A stretch of 16,044 bases of DNA from JABDOU01 sp041609995 (lineage in GTDB: Bacteria > Actinomycetota > Acidimicrobiia > Spongiisociales > SHLN01): the NCBI GenBank assembly GCA_041609995.1, contig JBFIPU010000061.1:1-16044 (forward strand), read 5' to 3'. Both the position numbers and the translations under genes were made by a program. Numbering within the stretch: position 1 is the stretch's first letter; every line of letters starts with the position of its first letter. This document shows, piece by piece, positions 6,521-13,256 of this stretch. The notes under the pieces are model-generated. The model saw only the letters and a program-made list of their open reading frames with translations, was not told the origin of the DNA and searched no databases.

Positions 6521-7402
6521 TCAGCCCTCGGAGTAGAGAAACTCACTCCTTCTCTCAAGGGGGCGAAAGCCCTCGGAACGGTACAGCTGTTCGGCTGCTT
6601 CTTCACCTGCTCGCACGTAGAGGATCGCCTGGGTGCAGCCCGACCCGGTCAGATGATCGAGGCCGGCACGCAACAAGAACCGACCGAGTCCCTTACCACG
6701 ATGATCGGGATCGGTGGCGATCACATAGATCTCGCCCGTCGCCGGGTCGTGCCGCTTCGTCCAGCAAAAGCCCGCCAACTGATCGCCCGCCCACGCCAGC
6801 AGGAAACCGCTCGCATCGAACCAGGGGCGGGACATCCGCTCGGCCAGTGTTGCGCCGTCCCACGACCCGTTCTCTGGATGGTCTCCAAAAGCCCGGTTGT
6901 TGACGACCAAGAAGACTGCGTCATCGGTTCCCGGGGCGAACGCGGCCAGCCGGATGCCCGGCATCGGCTCGGGCGGTGTGGCAGGCAGCGGCCGCCCCAT
7001 GATGAGCAGTTGGCGTAACAGCGGATATTGCTCGGCCTCCGCCCATCGTTCCAGCCAGGGGGCAAACGCCCACAGATGAATCGGCCCGGGTCGCCGCCCA
7101 TCGAGGACGCGGGCGGTGTGAGCCAGCATCGCCTCGACGAGCTCAACGGACCGGTGGGCGGGGTGGACCGCCGTCTCGACGGACCAGGCTTCCGTGGCCG
7201 GGTTCCAGGTCGCGTGCACATAACAGACGATGCGATCGGAGATGATTCCCACCTCCCCTTGGGCGCCGGCGTCGCCCACCAACCATTCGGCCTTCTTTTC
7301 CTCGGCCAGCGGTTCGGCTCCATCGTGGCGCGCCACGCTGGAGATGAGATCGGCAACCGCCGATCGATCGGTGGAGTCGTCGTACTCTCGCCAGTCGATC
7401 AC
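6521..7402 (-). CDS. mshD: Mycothiol synthase (acetyltransferase)
   Basis: MshD transfers acetyl from acetyl-CoA to Cys-GlcN-inositol, the last step of mycothiol synthesis, the main low-molecular-weight thiol of actinobacteria. The 293-aa protein is of the usual length and has two GNAT domains. The N-terminal one (about 1-140) is degenerate. The C-terminal one (about 148-293) carries the family blocks NNRAFGDHPENG (168-179), RMSRPWFD, FCWTKRH (212-218) and the acetyl-CoA loop DPDHRGKGLG (231-240). The start is GTG at 7402, overlapping the stop of the upstream lipoprotein gene as GTGA. There is no ribosome-binding site of its own, so translation is probably coupled. It ends facing the zinc-ribbon gene. 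The other msh genes are not in the window. Confidence 0.93.
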   Translation of the reverse strand: MIDWREYDDSTDRSAVADLISSVARHDGAEPLAEEKKAEWLVGDAGAQGEVGIISDRIVCYVHATWNPATEAWSVETAVHPAHRSVELVEAMLAHTARVLDGRRPGPIHLWAFAPWLERWAEAEQYPLLRQLLIMGRPLPATPPEPMPGIRLAAFAPGTDDAVFLVVNNRAFGDHPENGSWDGATLAERMSRPWFDASGFLLAWAGDQLAGFCWTKRHDPATGEIYVIATDPDHRGKGLGRFLLRAGLDHLTGSGCTQAILYVRAGEEAAEQLYRSEGFRPLERRSEFLYSEG

Positions 7403-7800
7403 GGGATCGGGATGTTCATCGTCGCTCCGCAGAAACCGAGTACCGAATCGTGCGCCCGCACCACTACCGCCGGCACGGGAACTGCAATCCCGGCCTGCGA
7501 GCGGGTGAACGGCTGCTCATTCTCATGGGGATGCGCCAGGATCCGCCCTCCGAGCACATCCCCTTGCTCGGTCAGGACCTCCCACCGGTCGGCGTACTTG
7601 TCCCAGCCCCGGTCGTCGGACTGAACGGTGACGTCGAAGCGGTAGGTGGTGACCCCTTCGACAGTGTTGCCGTCCGGGGTCGCCATGACTGCCACCACGT
7701 CGGCGCAACCGTCCACTCCTGCTCCTGCCGTCGTCTCGGTCGGTGCGGCCCCGCTGCAGGCCGTCACCGCCAGGCACGCAATCAGGAGAGCCACCTTCAT
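7399..7800 (-). CDS. Small predicted lipoprotein upstream of mshD
   Basis: The 133-aa product starts with a short hydrophobic signal and a lipobox ending at Cys15 (LAVTAC), followed by a Ser/Thr/Ala-rich tether, so it should be anchored on the outer face of the membrane. The rest is predicted beta-rich, with TTYRFDVTVQSDD and AHPHENEQPFTRS as its most distinctive stretches. Cys32 and Cys124 could form a disulfide. I do not recognise a named family. Its stop overlaps the mshD start by 4 bases, so the two genes are co-translated. There is no ribosome-binding site; instead a TAGGGT hexamer ends 6 bases before the ATG, which fits a leaderless transcript. Confidence 0.82.
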   Translation of the reverse strand: MKVALLIACLAVTACSGAAPTETTAGAGVDGCADVVAVMATPDGNTVEGVTTYRFDVTVQSDDRGWDKYADRWEVLTEQGDVLGGRILAHPHENEQPFTRSQAGIAVPVPAVVVRAHDSVLGFCGATMNIPIP

Positions 7801-7806
7801 GCAGCG

Positions 7807-7812
7807 ACCCTA
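7807..7812 (-). promoter_or_regulatory. Candidate -10 box of a leaderless promoter for the lipoprotein-mshD pair
   Basis: The minus strand reads TAGGGT followed by six bases (CGCTGC) and the ATG at 7800. TANNNT at this distance places the transcript start on the start codon. No Shine-Dalgarno motif competes with this reading. Confidence 0.45.
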
Positions 7813-7841
7813 ACCCGCGAGACGCGCCCGATGGGCTGTCG

Positions 7842-7847
7842 TAATAT
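7842..7847 (+). promoter_or_regulatory. Candidate -10 box of the bkd operon promoter
   Basis: TAATAT is close to the TATAAT consensus and would start transcription near 7854, just at the GAGGAGG ribosome-binding site (7854-7860), giving a leader of about 10 bases. A small inverted repeat CGCG-AGA-CGCG (7816-7826) overlaps the expected -35 area. No good -35 is visible. Confidence 0.4.
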
Positions 7848-7863
7848 GCCGGCGAGGAGGGAG

Positions 7864-8964
7864 ATGCCAGACGATTCGACCGTGACCGACCCGGCCCAGA
7901 TGATCCGCTGCCTACCGGACCCTGCGGCCCCCGATGCACCCCTGTCCCCCCACTCCCTGTCCGATGACCAACTCCTCGACCTGTACCGGCGCATGGTTGA
8001 AATCCGGCGGCTGGATGCGCTGGCCATGTCGCTGCAGCGCCAGGGACAACTCGGTGTCTGGGCGAGCTGTCTTGGTCAGGAGGCTGCCCAGGTCGCCAGC
8101 GCCCATGCACTCGCCCCCCAGGACTGGGTCTTTCCCTCATATCGGGAGACGGCCGTCGGGGTCGTGCGGGGCATTCCGTTCGTGGACCTTCTCAGCCAGT
8201 ACAAAGGCATCTGGCTGGGCGACTACGACCCCCACAAGTACCGGTTCGCGATGAACTCCATTCCGATCGCCACCCACGCCCTCCACGCCACGGGCCTGGC
8301 GATGGCGGCCCGGCGTGCGGGCGATGACCTGGTAGCGGTGGCCTACATGGGCGATGGGGCAACCTCCGAGGGCGACGCTCACGAGGCGATGAATTTCGCA
8401 GCCGTCTACGGCGCACCGGTCGTGTTCTTCATCCAGAACAATCAGTGGGCTATCTCTGTGCCGCTCCACCGCCAGACCGCCTCGCCGACGCTGGCGGCGC
8501 GGGCCGGCGCGCTCGGCTTTCGGGGAATCCGGGTCGACGGCAACGATGCGGCCGCCGTGCATACGGTCACTGCCGATGCGCTGGCTCACGCCCGGGGCGG
8601 CTCCGGTCCGGTACTGATCGAGGCGGTCACCTATCGCATCGAGTCGCATACGACCGCCGACGATCAAGCCCGCTATCGCACCGAGGCCGAGGTGGCACCA
8701 TGGCGGGAGCGCGACCCGATCTCCCGGCTCGACCGATACCTGAGTGGAGGTGGGTTACTCACGGACGACGTGAGGGATGGAGCCCACCAACACGCCGACT
8801 CCCTCGCTGCCGCCACCCGAGACGAGATCCTGGCCCGCAGCCCGGGCGACCCGACCGAGATGTTCGATCATGTCTACGCAGATGAACGGGCGCTGTTGGA
8901 AGAACAGCGTCAGATGCTGGTGGCCGAACAGCGCGCCTTCGAGGAATCCTGGGAGGACTCGTGA
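7864..8964 (+). CDS. bkdA: Branched-chain 2-oxoacid dehydrogenase E1 component, alpha subunit
   Basis: This is the thiamine-diphosphate-dependent decarboxylase alpha chain, acting with the next gene's beta chain. The 366-aa protein carries the TPP/Mg motif starting GDGATSEGD (163-171) and ending QNNQWAIS (191-198), plus FPSYRE and SPTLAARAGALGF typical of the family. The segment YRIESHTTADDQARYR (257-272) resembles branched-chain E1-alpha (HTTxDDxxxYR) more than pyruvate dehydrogenase (GHSxxDP), so branched-chain oxoacids are the likelier substrates. The ATG at 7864 is preceded by GAGGAGG 3 bases away. Earlier in-frame codons run antisense through the lipoprotein gene and are rejected. The stop overlaps the E1-beta start by 4 bases (GTGA). 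A pyruvate- or acetoin-type substrate cannot be ruled out. Confidence 0.93.
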   Translation: MPDDSTVTDPAQMIRCLPDPAAPDAPLSPHSLSDDQLLDLYRRMVEIRRLDALAMSLQRQGQLGVWASCLGQEAAQVASAHALAPQDWVFPSYRETAVGVVRGIPFVDLLSQYKGIWLGDYDPHKYRFAMNSIPIATHALHATGLAMAARRAGDDLVAVAYMGDGATSEGDAHEAMNFAAVYGAPVVFFIQNNQWAISVPLHRQTASPTLAARAGALGFRGIRVDGNDAAAVHTVTADALAHARGGSGPVLIEAVTYRIESHTTADDQARYRTEAEVAPWRERDPISRLDRYLSGGGLLTDDVRDGAHQHADSLAAATRDEILARSPGDPTEMFDHVYADERALLEEQRQMLVAEQRAFEESWEDS

Positions 8965-9932
8965 GCGGGTTCACCATGGTAGAAGCGCTCAATCGGGCAC
9001 TGGCCGACGAGCTAGAGGACGACCCACAGGTCCTCGTTTTCGGCCAGGACATCGCGGCGCTCGGTGGTGTCTTCCGGGTCACGGCCGGGCTGACGGAACG
9101 CTTCGGCGATCGGGTTTTCGACACCCCCCTGGCCGAGAGCGGGATTGTCGGAACCGCGGTCGGGATGGCGATGTACGGCTATCGACCCGTGGTCGAGATG
9201 CAGTTCGACGCGTTCTCTTACCCGGCTTTCGACCAGATCGTGAGCCATGTCGCCAAGATGCGAAACCGGTCGCGCGGACTGATCTCGCTCCCCCTGGTCA
9301 TCCGGATCCCGTATGGGGGCGGAATCGGCTCGGTCGAGCACCACAGCGAGAGCCCCGAGACCTACTATGCGCACACGGCCGGCCTCACCGTGGTGACACC
9401 TGGGAGCCCCGCCGACGCCTACTCGTTGCTTCGGTCCAGCATCCGCAGTGACGATCCCATCGTCTTCCTCGAACCCAAGCGCCGGTATTGGCAGAAGCAA
9501 GAGGGGACGCTGCCGGTGACGACACCCGATATCGGTACTGCCGTCGTGAGACGCCCGGGGTCGACGGCGACACTGATCTGCTACGGACCGACCGTCGACC
9601 TCTGTCTCGAAACCGCCCAGGCCGGCACGGAGGAGGGCTGGGACCTGGAAGTCGTGGACCTTCGTTCGCTCAATCCGCTGGACATCGGCACACTGGTCGC
9701 CAGCGTCGAAAAGACCGGTCGCGCGATCGTCGTTCACGAAGCCGGTTCCTTTCTGGGAATGGGGGCCGAGATCGCCGGCCAGCTATCGGAGCGCGCCTTC
9801 TATTCATTGCGGGCCCCGGTGTTGCGGGTCACGGGTTTCGACGTGCCGTATCCGGCGGCCCGGCTCGAGTCGTTCTTCCTACCCGGGGTCGACCGCATTC
9901 TCGACGCGGTCGCCCGCAGCCTCGCCTACTGA
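8961..9932 (+). CDS. bkdB: Branched-chain 2-oxoacid dehydrogenase E1 component, beta subunit
   Basis: The 323-aa protein is of normal family length. It has the N-terminal pyrimidine-binding domain with FGQDIAALGGVF and FDTPLAESGIVGTAVGMA (Glu59 is the residue expected to activate the TPP aminopyrimidine), the MQFDAFSYPAFDQI interface segment, and the C-terminal transketolase-like domain ending in PYPAARLESFFLPG. The start is GTG at 8961, with GGGAGG 4 bases upstream inside the end of the alpha gene. The stop overlaps the E2 start by one base (TGATG). Both overlaps imply coupled translation and balanced amounts of subunits in the complex. Confidence 0.95.
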   Translation: MSGFTMVEALNRALADELEDDPQVLVFGQDIAALGGVFRVTAGLTERFGDRVFDTPLAESGIVGTAVGMAMYGYRPVVEMQFDAFSYPAFDQIVSHVAKMRNRSRGLISLPLVIRIPYGGGIGSVEHHSESPETYYAHTAGLTVVTPGSPADAYSLLRSSIRSDDPIVFLEPKRRYWQKQEGTLPVTTPDIGTAVVRRPGSTATLICYGPTVDLCLETAQAGTEEGWDLEVVDLRSLNPLDIGTLVASVEKTGRAIVVHEAGSFLGMGAEIAGQLSERAFYSLRAPVLRVTGFDVPYPAARLESFFLPGVDRILDAVARSLAY

Positions 9933-10978
9933 TGCCGACATTCGAACTTCCGGACCTCGGGGAGGGACTCGAAGACGCCGAGATCATCCGATGGCTGGTG
10001 GCGGAGGGAGACACCGTCACCATCGACCAGGAGATCGTCGAAGTCGAGACCTCCAAAGCCTCCGTTGTCATCCCATCCCCGTTTGCCGGCGTGGTTGCCT
10101 CGCTTCACGCGTCCGAAGGAGAGGTCGTTGCCGTCGGCGCGCCGCTCGTGTCCATTCAACCGGCCGACGAGCCCGAAGAACCTCCACCGGCCCCACCATC
10201 GGTGTTGGTCGGCTACGGGGCCACTTCCGGCCCCGGGCGGCGTCGGAGGCGGGTCGTGGCTGACCCGCCGACCCGTCCGCCCGGGATCGAGGAACGACGA
10301 CGGCCCCCGCCCCAACTGCGCGGCGCTGCCCGCGTCATGGCATCCGCCATGGAAAGCACGCTGACGATCCCCGACGCGGCCGCATGGCTCCAAGCCGACG
10401 CCAGCGGGCTCTACGAAGCACGCCGAGAGTTGGGAAGCGAGCAGATCACGACGTTTGGGCTGTTGCTGCGGATCGTGGTGGTGGCGCTGGCCCGCTTTCC
10501 CACCCTCAACGCCCGCTACACCGCGGAGGGATTGATCGTTTCACCGGCCGTGCACCTGGGCGTAGCCACCCAAACCGACAGAGGGCTCCTGGTCCCGGTG
10601 GTCGAGAACGCGCAGGAGCTGGGGGGTCTGGCCCTGGGACAGACGGTGGCCGCTTTGGTTCAGTCCGCTCGTGACGGGGTGCTGGCCCCGGCTGAATTGT
10701 CCGGCTCGACTTTCTCGGTCTCCAACTACGGGGCGTTCGGTGTCGATGGCGGTCATCCGATCATCAATCCGCCGAACGTGGCCATTCTGGGGGTGGGGAG
10801 GTTCGCCGATCGGTCCTGGGTGGAAGACGGCTCGCTCGGCGTACGACCAACAGTCGAGCTCACGATCGCCTTTGATCATCGTTTCAATGACGGCTCGGTG
10901 CCGTCCGGCTTCCTCCGCTACCTCGCCGACCACGTGGCGGACGCCAACGCCATCAGGCAGGTTCTCAACCCGTCCTAG
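9932..10978 (+). CDS. bkdC: 2-oxoacid dehydrogenase E2 acyltransferase with lipoyl domain, lacking a recognisable subunit-binding domain
   Basis: E2 carries the acyl group on a lipoyl arm and passes it to CoA. The 348-aa protein has an N-terminal lipoyl domain (about 2-77) with the lipoylated Lys42 in VETSKA, a Pro/Arg-rich linker (about 78-127, including RRRRR at 103-107), and the catalytic domain (about 128-348) ending with DHRFNDG, which contains the catalytic His316 and Asp320. Between the linker and the core there is no stretch resembling the usual 35-residue peripheral subunit-binding domain (P-x-x-R-x-L-A...G-x-G-x-x-G-R-I). The protein is also about 45 residues shorter than the mycobacterial BkdC that I recall. 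The ATG at 9932 overlaps the E1-beta stop. The substrate is assumed from the E1 type. Confidence 0.92.
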   Translation: MPTFELPDLGEGLEDAEIIRWLVAEGDTVTIDQEIVEVETSKASVVIPSPFAGVVASLHASEGEVVAVGAPLVSIQPADEPEEPPPAPPSVLVGYGATSGPGRRRRRVVADPPTRPPGIEERRRPPPQLRGAARVMASAMESTLTIPDAAAWLQADASGLYEARRELGSEQITTFGLLLRIVVVALARFPTLNARYTAEGLIVSPAVHLGVATQTDRGLLVPVVENAQELGGLALGQTVAALVQSARDGVLAPAELSGSTFSVSNYGAFGVDGGHPIINPPNVAILGVGRFADRSWVEDGSLGVRPTVELTIAFDHRFNDGSVPSGFLRYLADHVADANAIRQVLNPS

Positions 10979-10988
10979 GCTCCGTGAC

Positions 10989-11489
10989 ATGGAACAACCC
11001 TCCATCGACCCGTCGGCGTTTGTGGCCCCCTCCGCCGTCGTGGTCGGCAACGTGATTCTGCGTCCCCGCTCGATCGTGATGTACGGGGCGGTGCTGAGGG
11101 CCGAGTGGGAAGAGATCGTGGTGGGCGAGGAGTCCAACATCCAGGACAACTGTGTCTTCCACACCGACGACGGTTTCCCCGTGCATTTGGGCCGCCGGGT
11201 CACGGTGGGACATGCCGCCGTGGTGCACGGCGCCCGGCTGGATGACGAGTCGCTGATCGGGATCGGAGCCACTGTGCTCAACGGAGCCCACATCGGCGAG
11301 GGTGCGCTGGTGGCGGCCGGGTCGCTGGTTCCGGAGGGCAAGTCGATCCCGGCCTGGACGATCGCCATCGGGGTTCCGGCCAAACCGGTTCGCGAACTCA
11401 CTGAGGCCGAGATCAAACGCAATCGCGAGGGGGTCGATCATTACCACGACTTCGCCGCCCTCCACCGGGAGCTGGGTCGGGACGGGTAG
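10989..11489 (+). CDS. Gamma-class carbonic anhydrase-like hexapeptide-repeat protein
   Basis: The 166-aa protein is a left-handed beta-helix of the YrdA/PaaY/Cam group, with repeated hexapeptide turns (for example VGNVIL, IGIGAT, IGEGAL) and a C-terminal helix. The three zinc histidines expected of gamma-carbonic anhydrases are present: His58 in NCVFHTDD, and His75 and His80 in VGHAAVVHG. NIQD precedes them as in the family. Activity as a carbonic anhydrase is plausible but many homologues have other or unknown roles. It begins 10 bases after the E2 stop, without a clear ribosome-binding site, so it is probably the fourth gene of the bkd operon and may depend on coupling. Its end is 4 bases from the convergent VOC gene. 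Confidence 0.88.
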   Translation: MEQPSIDPSAFVAPSAVVVGNVILRPRSIVMYGAVLRAEWEEIVVGEESNIQDNCVFHTDDGFPVHLGRRVTVGHAAVVHGARLDDESLIGIGATVLNGAHIGEGALVAAGSLVPEGKSIPAWTIAIGVPAKPVRELTEAEIKRNREGVDHYHDFAALHRELGRDG

Positions 11490-11493
11490 GCGA

Positions 11494-12018
11494 CTAGCGG
11501 GGAGACATCACCGCCAGGTGCTTGGAGCCGACCGAGAAGATCCGGCGTCCCGGCTGTACCGCATCATGGGGCTCCCCGACGTCCCAACCGGCCGCTCTCC
11601 ACTCGGCGGCCACCTCTTCCAGGGGCTCGGAGGTCTCCAACGCCATCCCGTAGAAGTGGACATCGACCGGGGAGGTCTCGATCACCTCGACGAGGATCCC
11701 GGCCATGAGAAAGGCGGTGGGGCGGCACTTGACCTCGGTTTGGCGGCGGAGGTCGGCTCCTGCCTCGGCCAGGCGAGCCACGGTGTGGTCCAGGCTCGGG
11801 GTGGTCACCACGATGTGATCCACCGACCAGTTCGGCACGACTTGCCCCTCGACCACCGGGAACGTCGCGATCGGAAGGTCTGGCGTGTCTCCGAACCAGG
11901 CCCAGGCCGGAACCCCACGCGTCACCACAACACCCCCGAAATCAGGGACGGCCGGCATACCGACCTCCTCCCACGCGATGGGCACCTGCAACCCGACGAG
12001 GTGATTCATGCGGATCAT
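11494..12018 (-). CDS. VOC-superfamily (glyoxalase/dioxygenase-fold) protein
   Basis: The 174-aa product has two beta-alpha-beta-beta-beta modules (about 66-114 and 120-171). The first begins VDHIVVTTPSLDHTVARL and ends ILVEVIE, giving the paired His68 and Glu114 that bind metal in many glyoxalase-fold enzymes. The N-terminal 65 residues are additional, starting HLVGLQVPIAWEEVG. Substrate and reaction cannot be told: the fold covers lyases, isomerases, dioxygenases and drug-binding proteins. The start at 12018 overlaps the MFS stop as ATGA, so translation is coupled to the transporter and the two probably serve one compound. Longer in-frame starts lie inside the MFS gene and are rejected. A second ATG is available at 12009. 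Confidence 0.8.
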   Translation of the reverse strand: MIRMNHLVGLQVPIAWEEVGMPAVPDFGGVVVTRGVPAWAWFGDTPDLPIATFPVVEGQVVPNWSVDHIVVTTPSLDHTVARLAEAGADLRRQTEVKCRPTAFLMAGILVEVIETSPVDVHFYGMALETSEPLEEVAAEWRAAGWDVGEPHDAVQPGRRIFSVGSKHLAVMSPR

Positions 12019-13181
12019 GGTATCGGCACCGGGGCGCTGCGGAACCAGCCGGCGGTACTGATGGCAGCCAGCGCCGCCAGGCCGGCGATGGCGAAGAACG
12101 CGGCCGGGTAGGACCCGCCCCCATCGATGAACCAGCCGAACAAGGGAGGCGACAGGCCGAGCCCGGTCAGGAAACCGGCCTGAGCGAAACCGGTGGCCCG
12201 CCCAGCCTGGGCGGGATGAACAACCGCCATTGCCGCCAGGTTCGTGACCGAATTCCAAGCCATGAAGGACATCCCGAGCGCGATCGCTCCCACCCACACC
12301 AGCCAGCTACCGGCGCTGGGTGACCAGGCGATCAACCCGGCCGCCACGATGCCGCCTACCGCAATCGCCCCGTGGGCCGGGGCGAAGTGATCCGCCGACT
12401 GGGTTGCACGCCCAAAAAGGATCCGGGCGAATACGGCGGTGGCGGCTGCGGTCGCCGCAACCAGCCCGGCCTGGCGGGTGTCGAACCCGAGCGCCTCCTG
12501 AGCGAAGAGTGGCAGAAAGGTTCCGGCGGCGCCGATCCCGGCCCCCATCAAGAACCCGTACAGCGCCAGCCAACGCACATCGACCGGAAGCCGGGAGCTG
12601 CCGGCCCGGCGACGGGGCCTGCCATCGCCCGGATCGGTGTCCACGGCTGAAAACGTGAACACGGCGAGCAGAACGGCCACGGCCGCCACCACCATGCACG
12701 CCACCCGCCAGTTCCACACCGCGGCCACCGCCGGCAGAAACGCACCAGACATGGAGTTCCCCACTTGGACCCCCGACTGTTTTATCCCGGTGATGATGCC
12801 CCGCCGGTCGGGCGCTACGAAGTGGGTGATCAGCTTGTTGGCAGCGGGGTTGCTGCTCGCGCTGGCAACGCCAGACACACAGGCGCCCGCCACGGCCAAC
12901 CCGAAGCCGGCGGCGCTTCCGATCAACGCCATGCCGATGGCCCCCAGCCCGAAGAGCACGAGCCCCAGCCGCTTGCCCCCGATGGCATCGGCCACCGTTC
13001 CCATCGGGCGCGACGCCAGGCCGCCGACGAGTGCGTTGGCCATTGCCAGCAGGCCGATCTGGAATCGATTGATCTGCAGCGCCTCGATCAGGTCGCCGGC
13101 GAGCACGGCCACGGCATATGGCTGTACCGTGCCGACCGCCATGATGGCCATCAGCACCGCGGTGAGTCGAATGCGGACCAT
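12015..13181 (-). CDS. Major facilitator superfamily transporter
   Basis: The 388-aa protein is almost entirely hydrophobic, with the expected 12 membrane helices in two sets of six. The motif-A loop between helices 2 and 3 is GLASRPMGTVADAIGGKRLG (about 54-73), a variant of GxxxDRxGRR. A central basic loop, about 190-200, reads RPRRRAG. The stretch RGIITGIKQSGVQVGN (about 129-144) resembles sugar- or anion-porter members. The substrate cannot be read, and the direction could be uptake or export. It has no Shine-Dalgarno motif; TAGCCT ends 6 bases before the ATG, suggesting a leaderless transcript. It overlaps the VOC gene by 4 bases and is divergent from mscS. Confidence 0.9.
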   Translation of the reverse strand: MVRIRLTAVLMAIMAVGTVQPYAVAVLAGDLIEALQINRFQIGLLAMANALVGGLASRPMGTVADAIGGKRLGLVLFGLGAIGMALIGSAAGFGLAVAGACVSGVASASSNPAANKLITHFVAPDRRGIITGIKQSGVQVGNSMSGAFLPAVAAVWNWRVACMVVAAVAVLLAVFTFSAVDTDPGDGRPRRRAGSSRLPVDVRWLALYGFLMGAGIGAAGTFLPLFAQEALGFDTRQAGLVAATAAATAVFARILFGRATQSADHFAPAHGAIAVGGIVAAGLIAWSPSAGSWLVWVGAIALGMSFMAWNSVTNLAAMAVVHPAQAGRATGFAQAGFLTGLGLSPPLFGWFIDGGGSYPAAFFAIAGLAALAAISTAGWFRSAPVPIP

Positions 13182-13187
13182 CGACGC

Positions 13188-13193
13188 AGGCTA
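13188..13193 (-). promoter_or_regulatory. Candidate -10 box of a leaderless MFS promoter
   Basis: The minus strand reads TAGCCT, then six bases (GCGTCG), then the ATG at 13181. This TANNNT spacing sets the transcript start at the start codon, and no ribosome-binding site is present. Confidence 0.4.
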
Positions 13194-13223
13194 ACTGGCG
13201 CCCGTGGGCGGGTCGGTTCTGCT

Positions 13224-13237
13224 GTTCGCAGGCGAAC
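13224..13237. promoter_or_regulatory. Perfect 14-bp palindrome between divergent MFS and mscS genes
   Basis: GTTCGC-AG-GCGAAC is a perfect 6-bp inverted repeat. It lies in the 75-base divergent gap, overlapping the -35/spacer region of the mscS promoter and just upstream of the MFS promoter. The placement fits an operator for a dimeric regulator of one or both genes; no regulator gene is adjacent. Its half-sites are in the opposite order to the actinobacterial SOS box. Confidence 0.4.
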
Positions 13238-13243
13238 CATCAG

Positions 13244-13249
13244 TAGATT
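13244..13249 (+). promoter_or_regulatory. Candidate -10 box of a leaderless mscS promoter
   Basis: TAGATT ends 7 bases before the ATG at 13257, and no Shine-Dalgarno motif is present. The hexamer sits in a small inverted repeat GTAGA-TTTG-TCTAC (13243-13256) that ends exactly at the start codon. Confidence 0.5.
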
Positions 13250-13256
13250 TGTCTAC

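Noticed and set aside
7450..7863. An N-terminal extension of E1-alpha back to 7450
   Set aside because: It would run antisense through the lipoprotein gene, and the extra sequence resembles no E1-alpha. The ATG at 7864 has a GAGGAGG site directly upstream.
9488..9931. An E2 start upstream, inside E1-beta
   Set aside because: The extra residues lie in another frame of a strong E1-beta gene. The lipoyl domain begins right at the ATG at 9932, as in all known E2 proteins.
12019..12297. A longer start for the VOC protein inside the MFS gene
   Set aside because: It would overlap a strongly recognisable transporter by about 280 bases. The ATGA overlap at 12018 is the normal coupled arrangement.
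13224..13237. Palindrome read as a LexA SOS box
   Set aside because: The actinobacterial SOS box is CGAAC-N4-GTTCG. Here the half-sites are in the opposite order (GTTCG-N4-CGAAC), so LexA binding is not expected.
12765..13256. An extension of the MscS protein upstream to 12765
   Set aside because: This region is the antisense of the MFS gene, and the extension is charged and motif-free. The promoter-like TAGATT sits 7 bases before the ATG at 13257.
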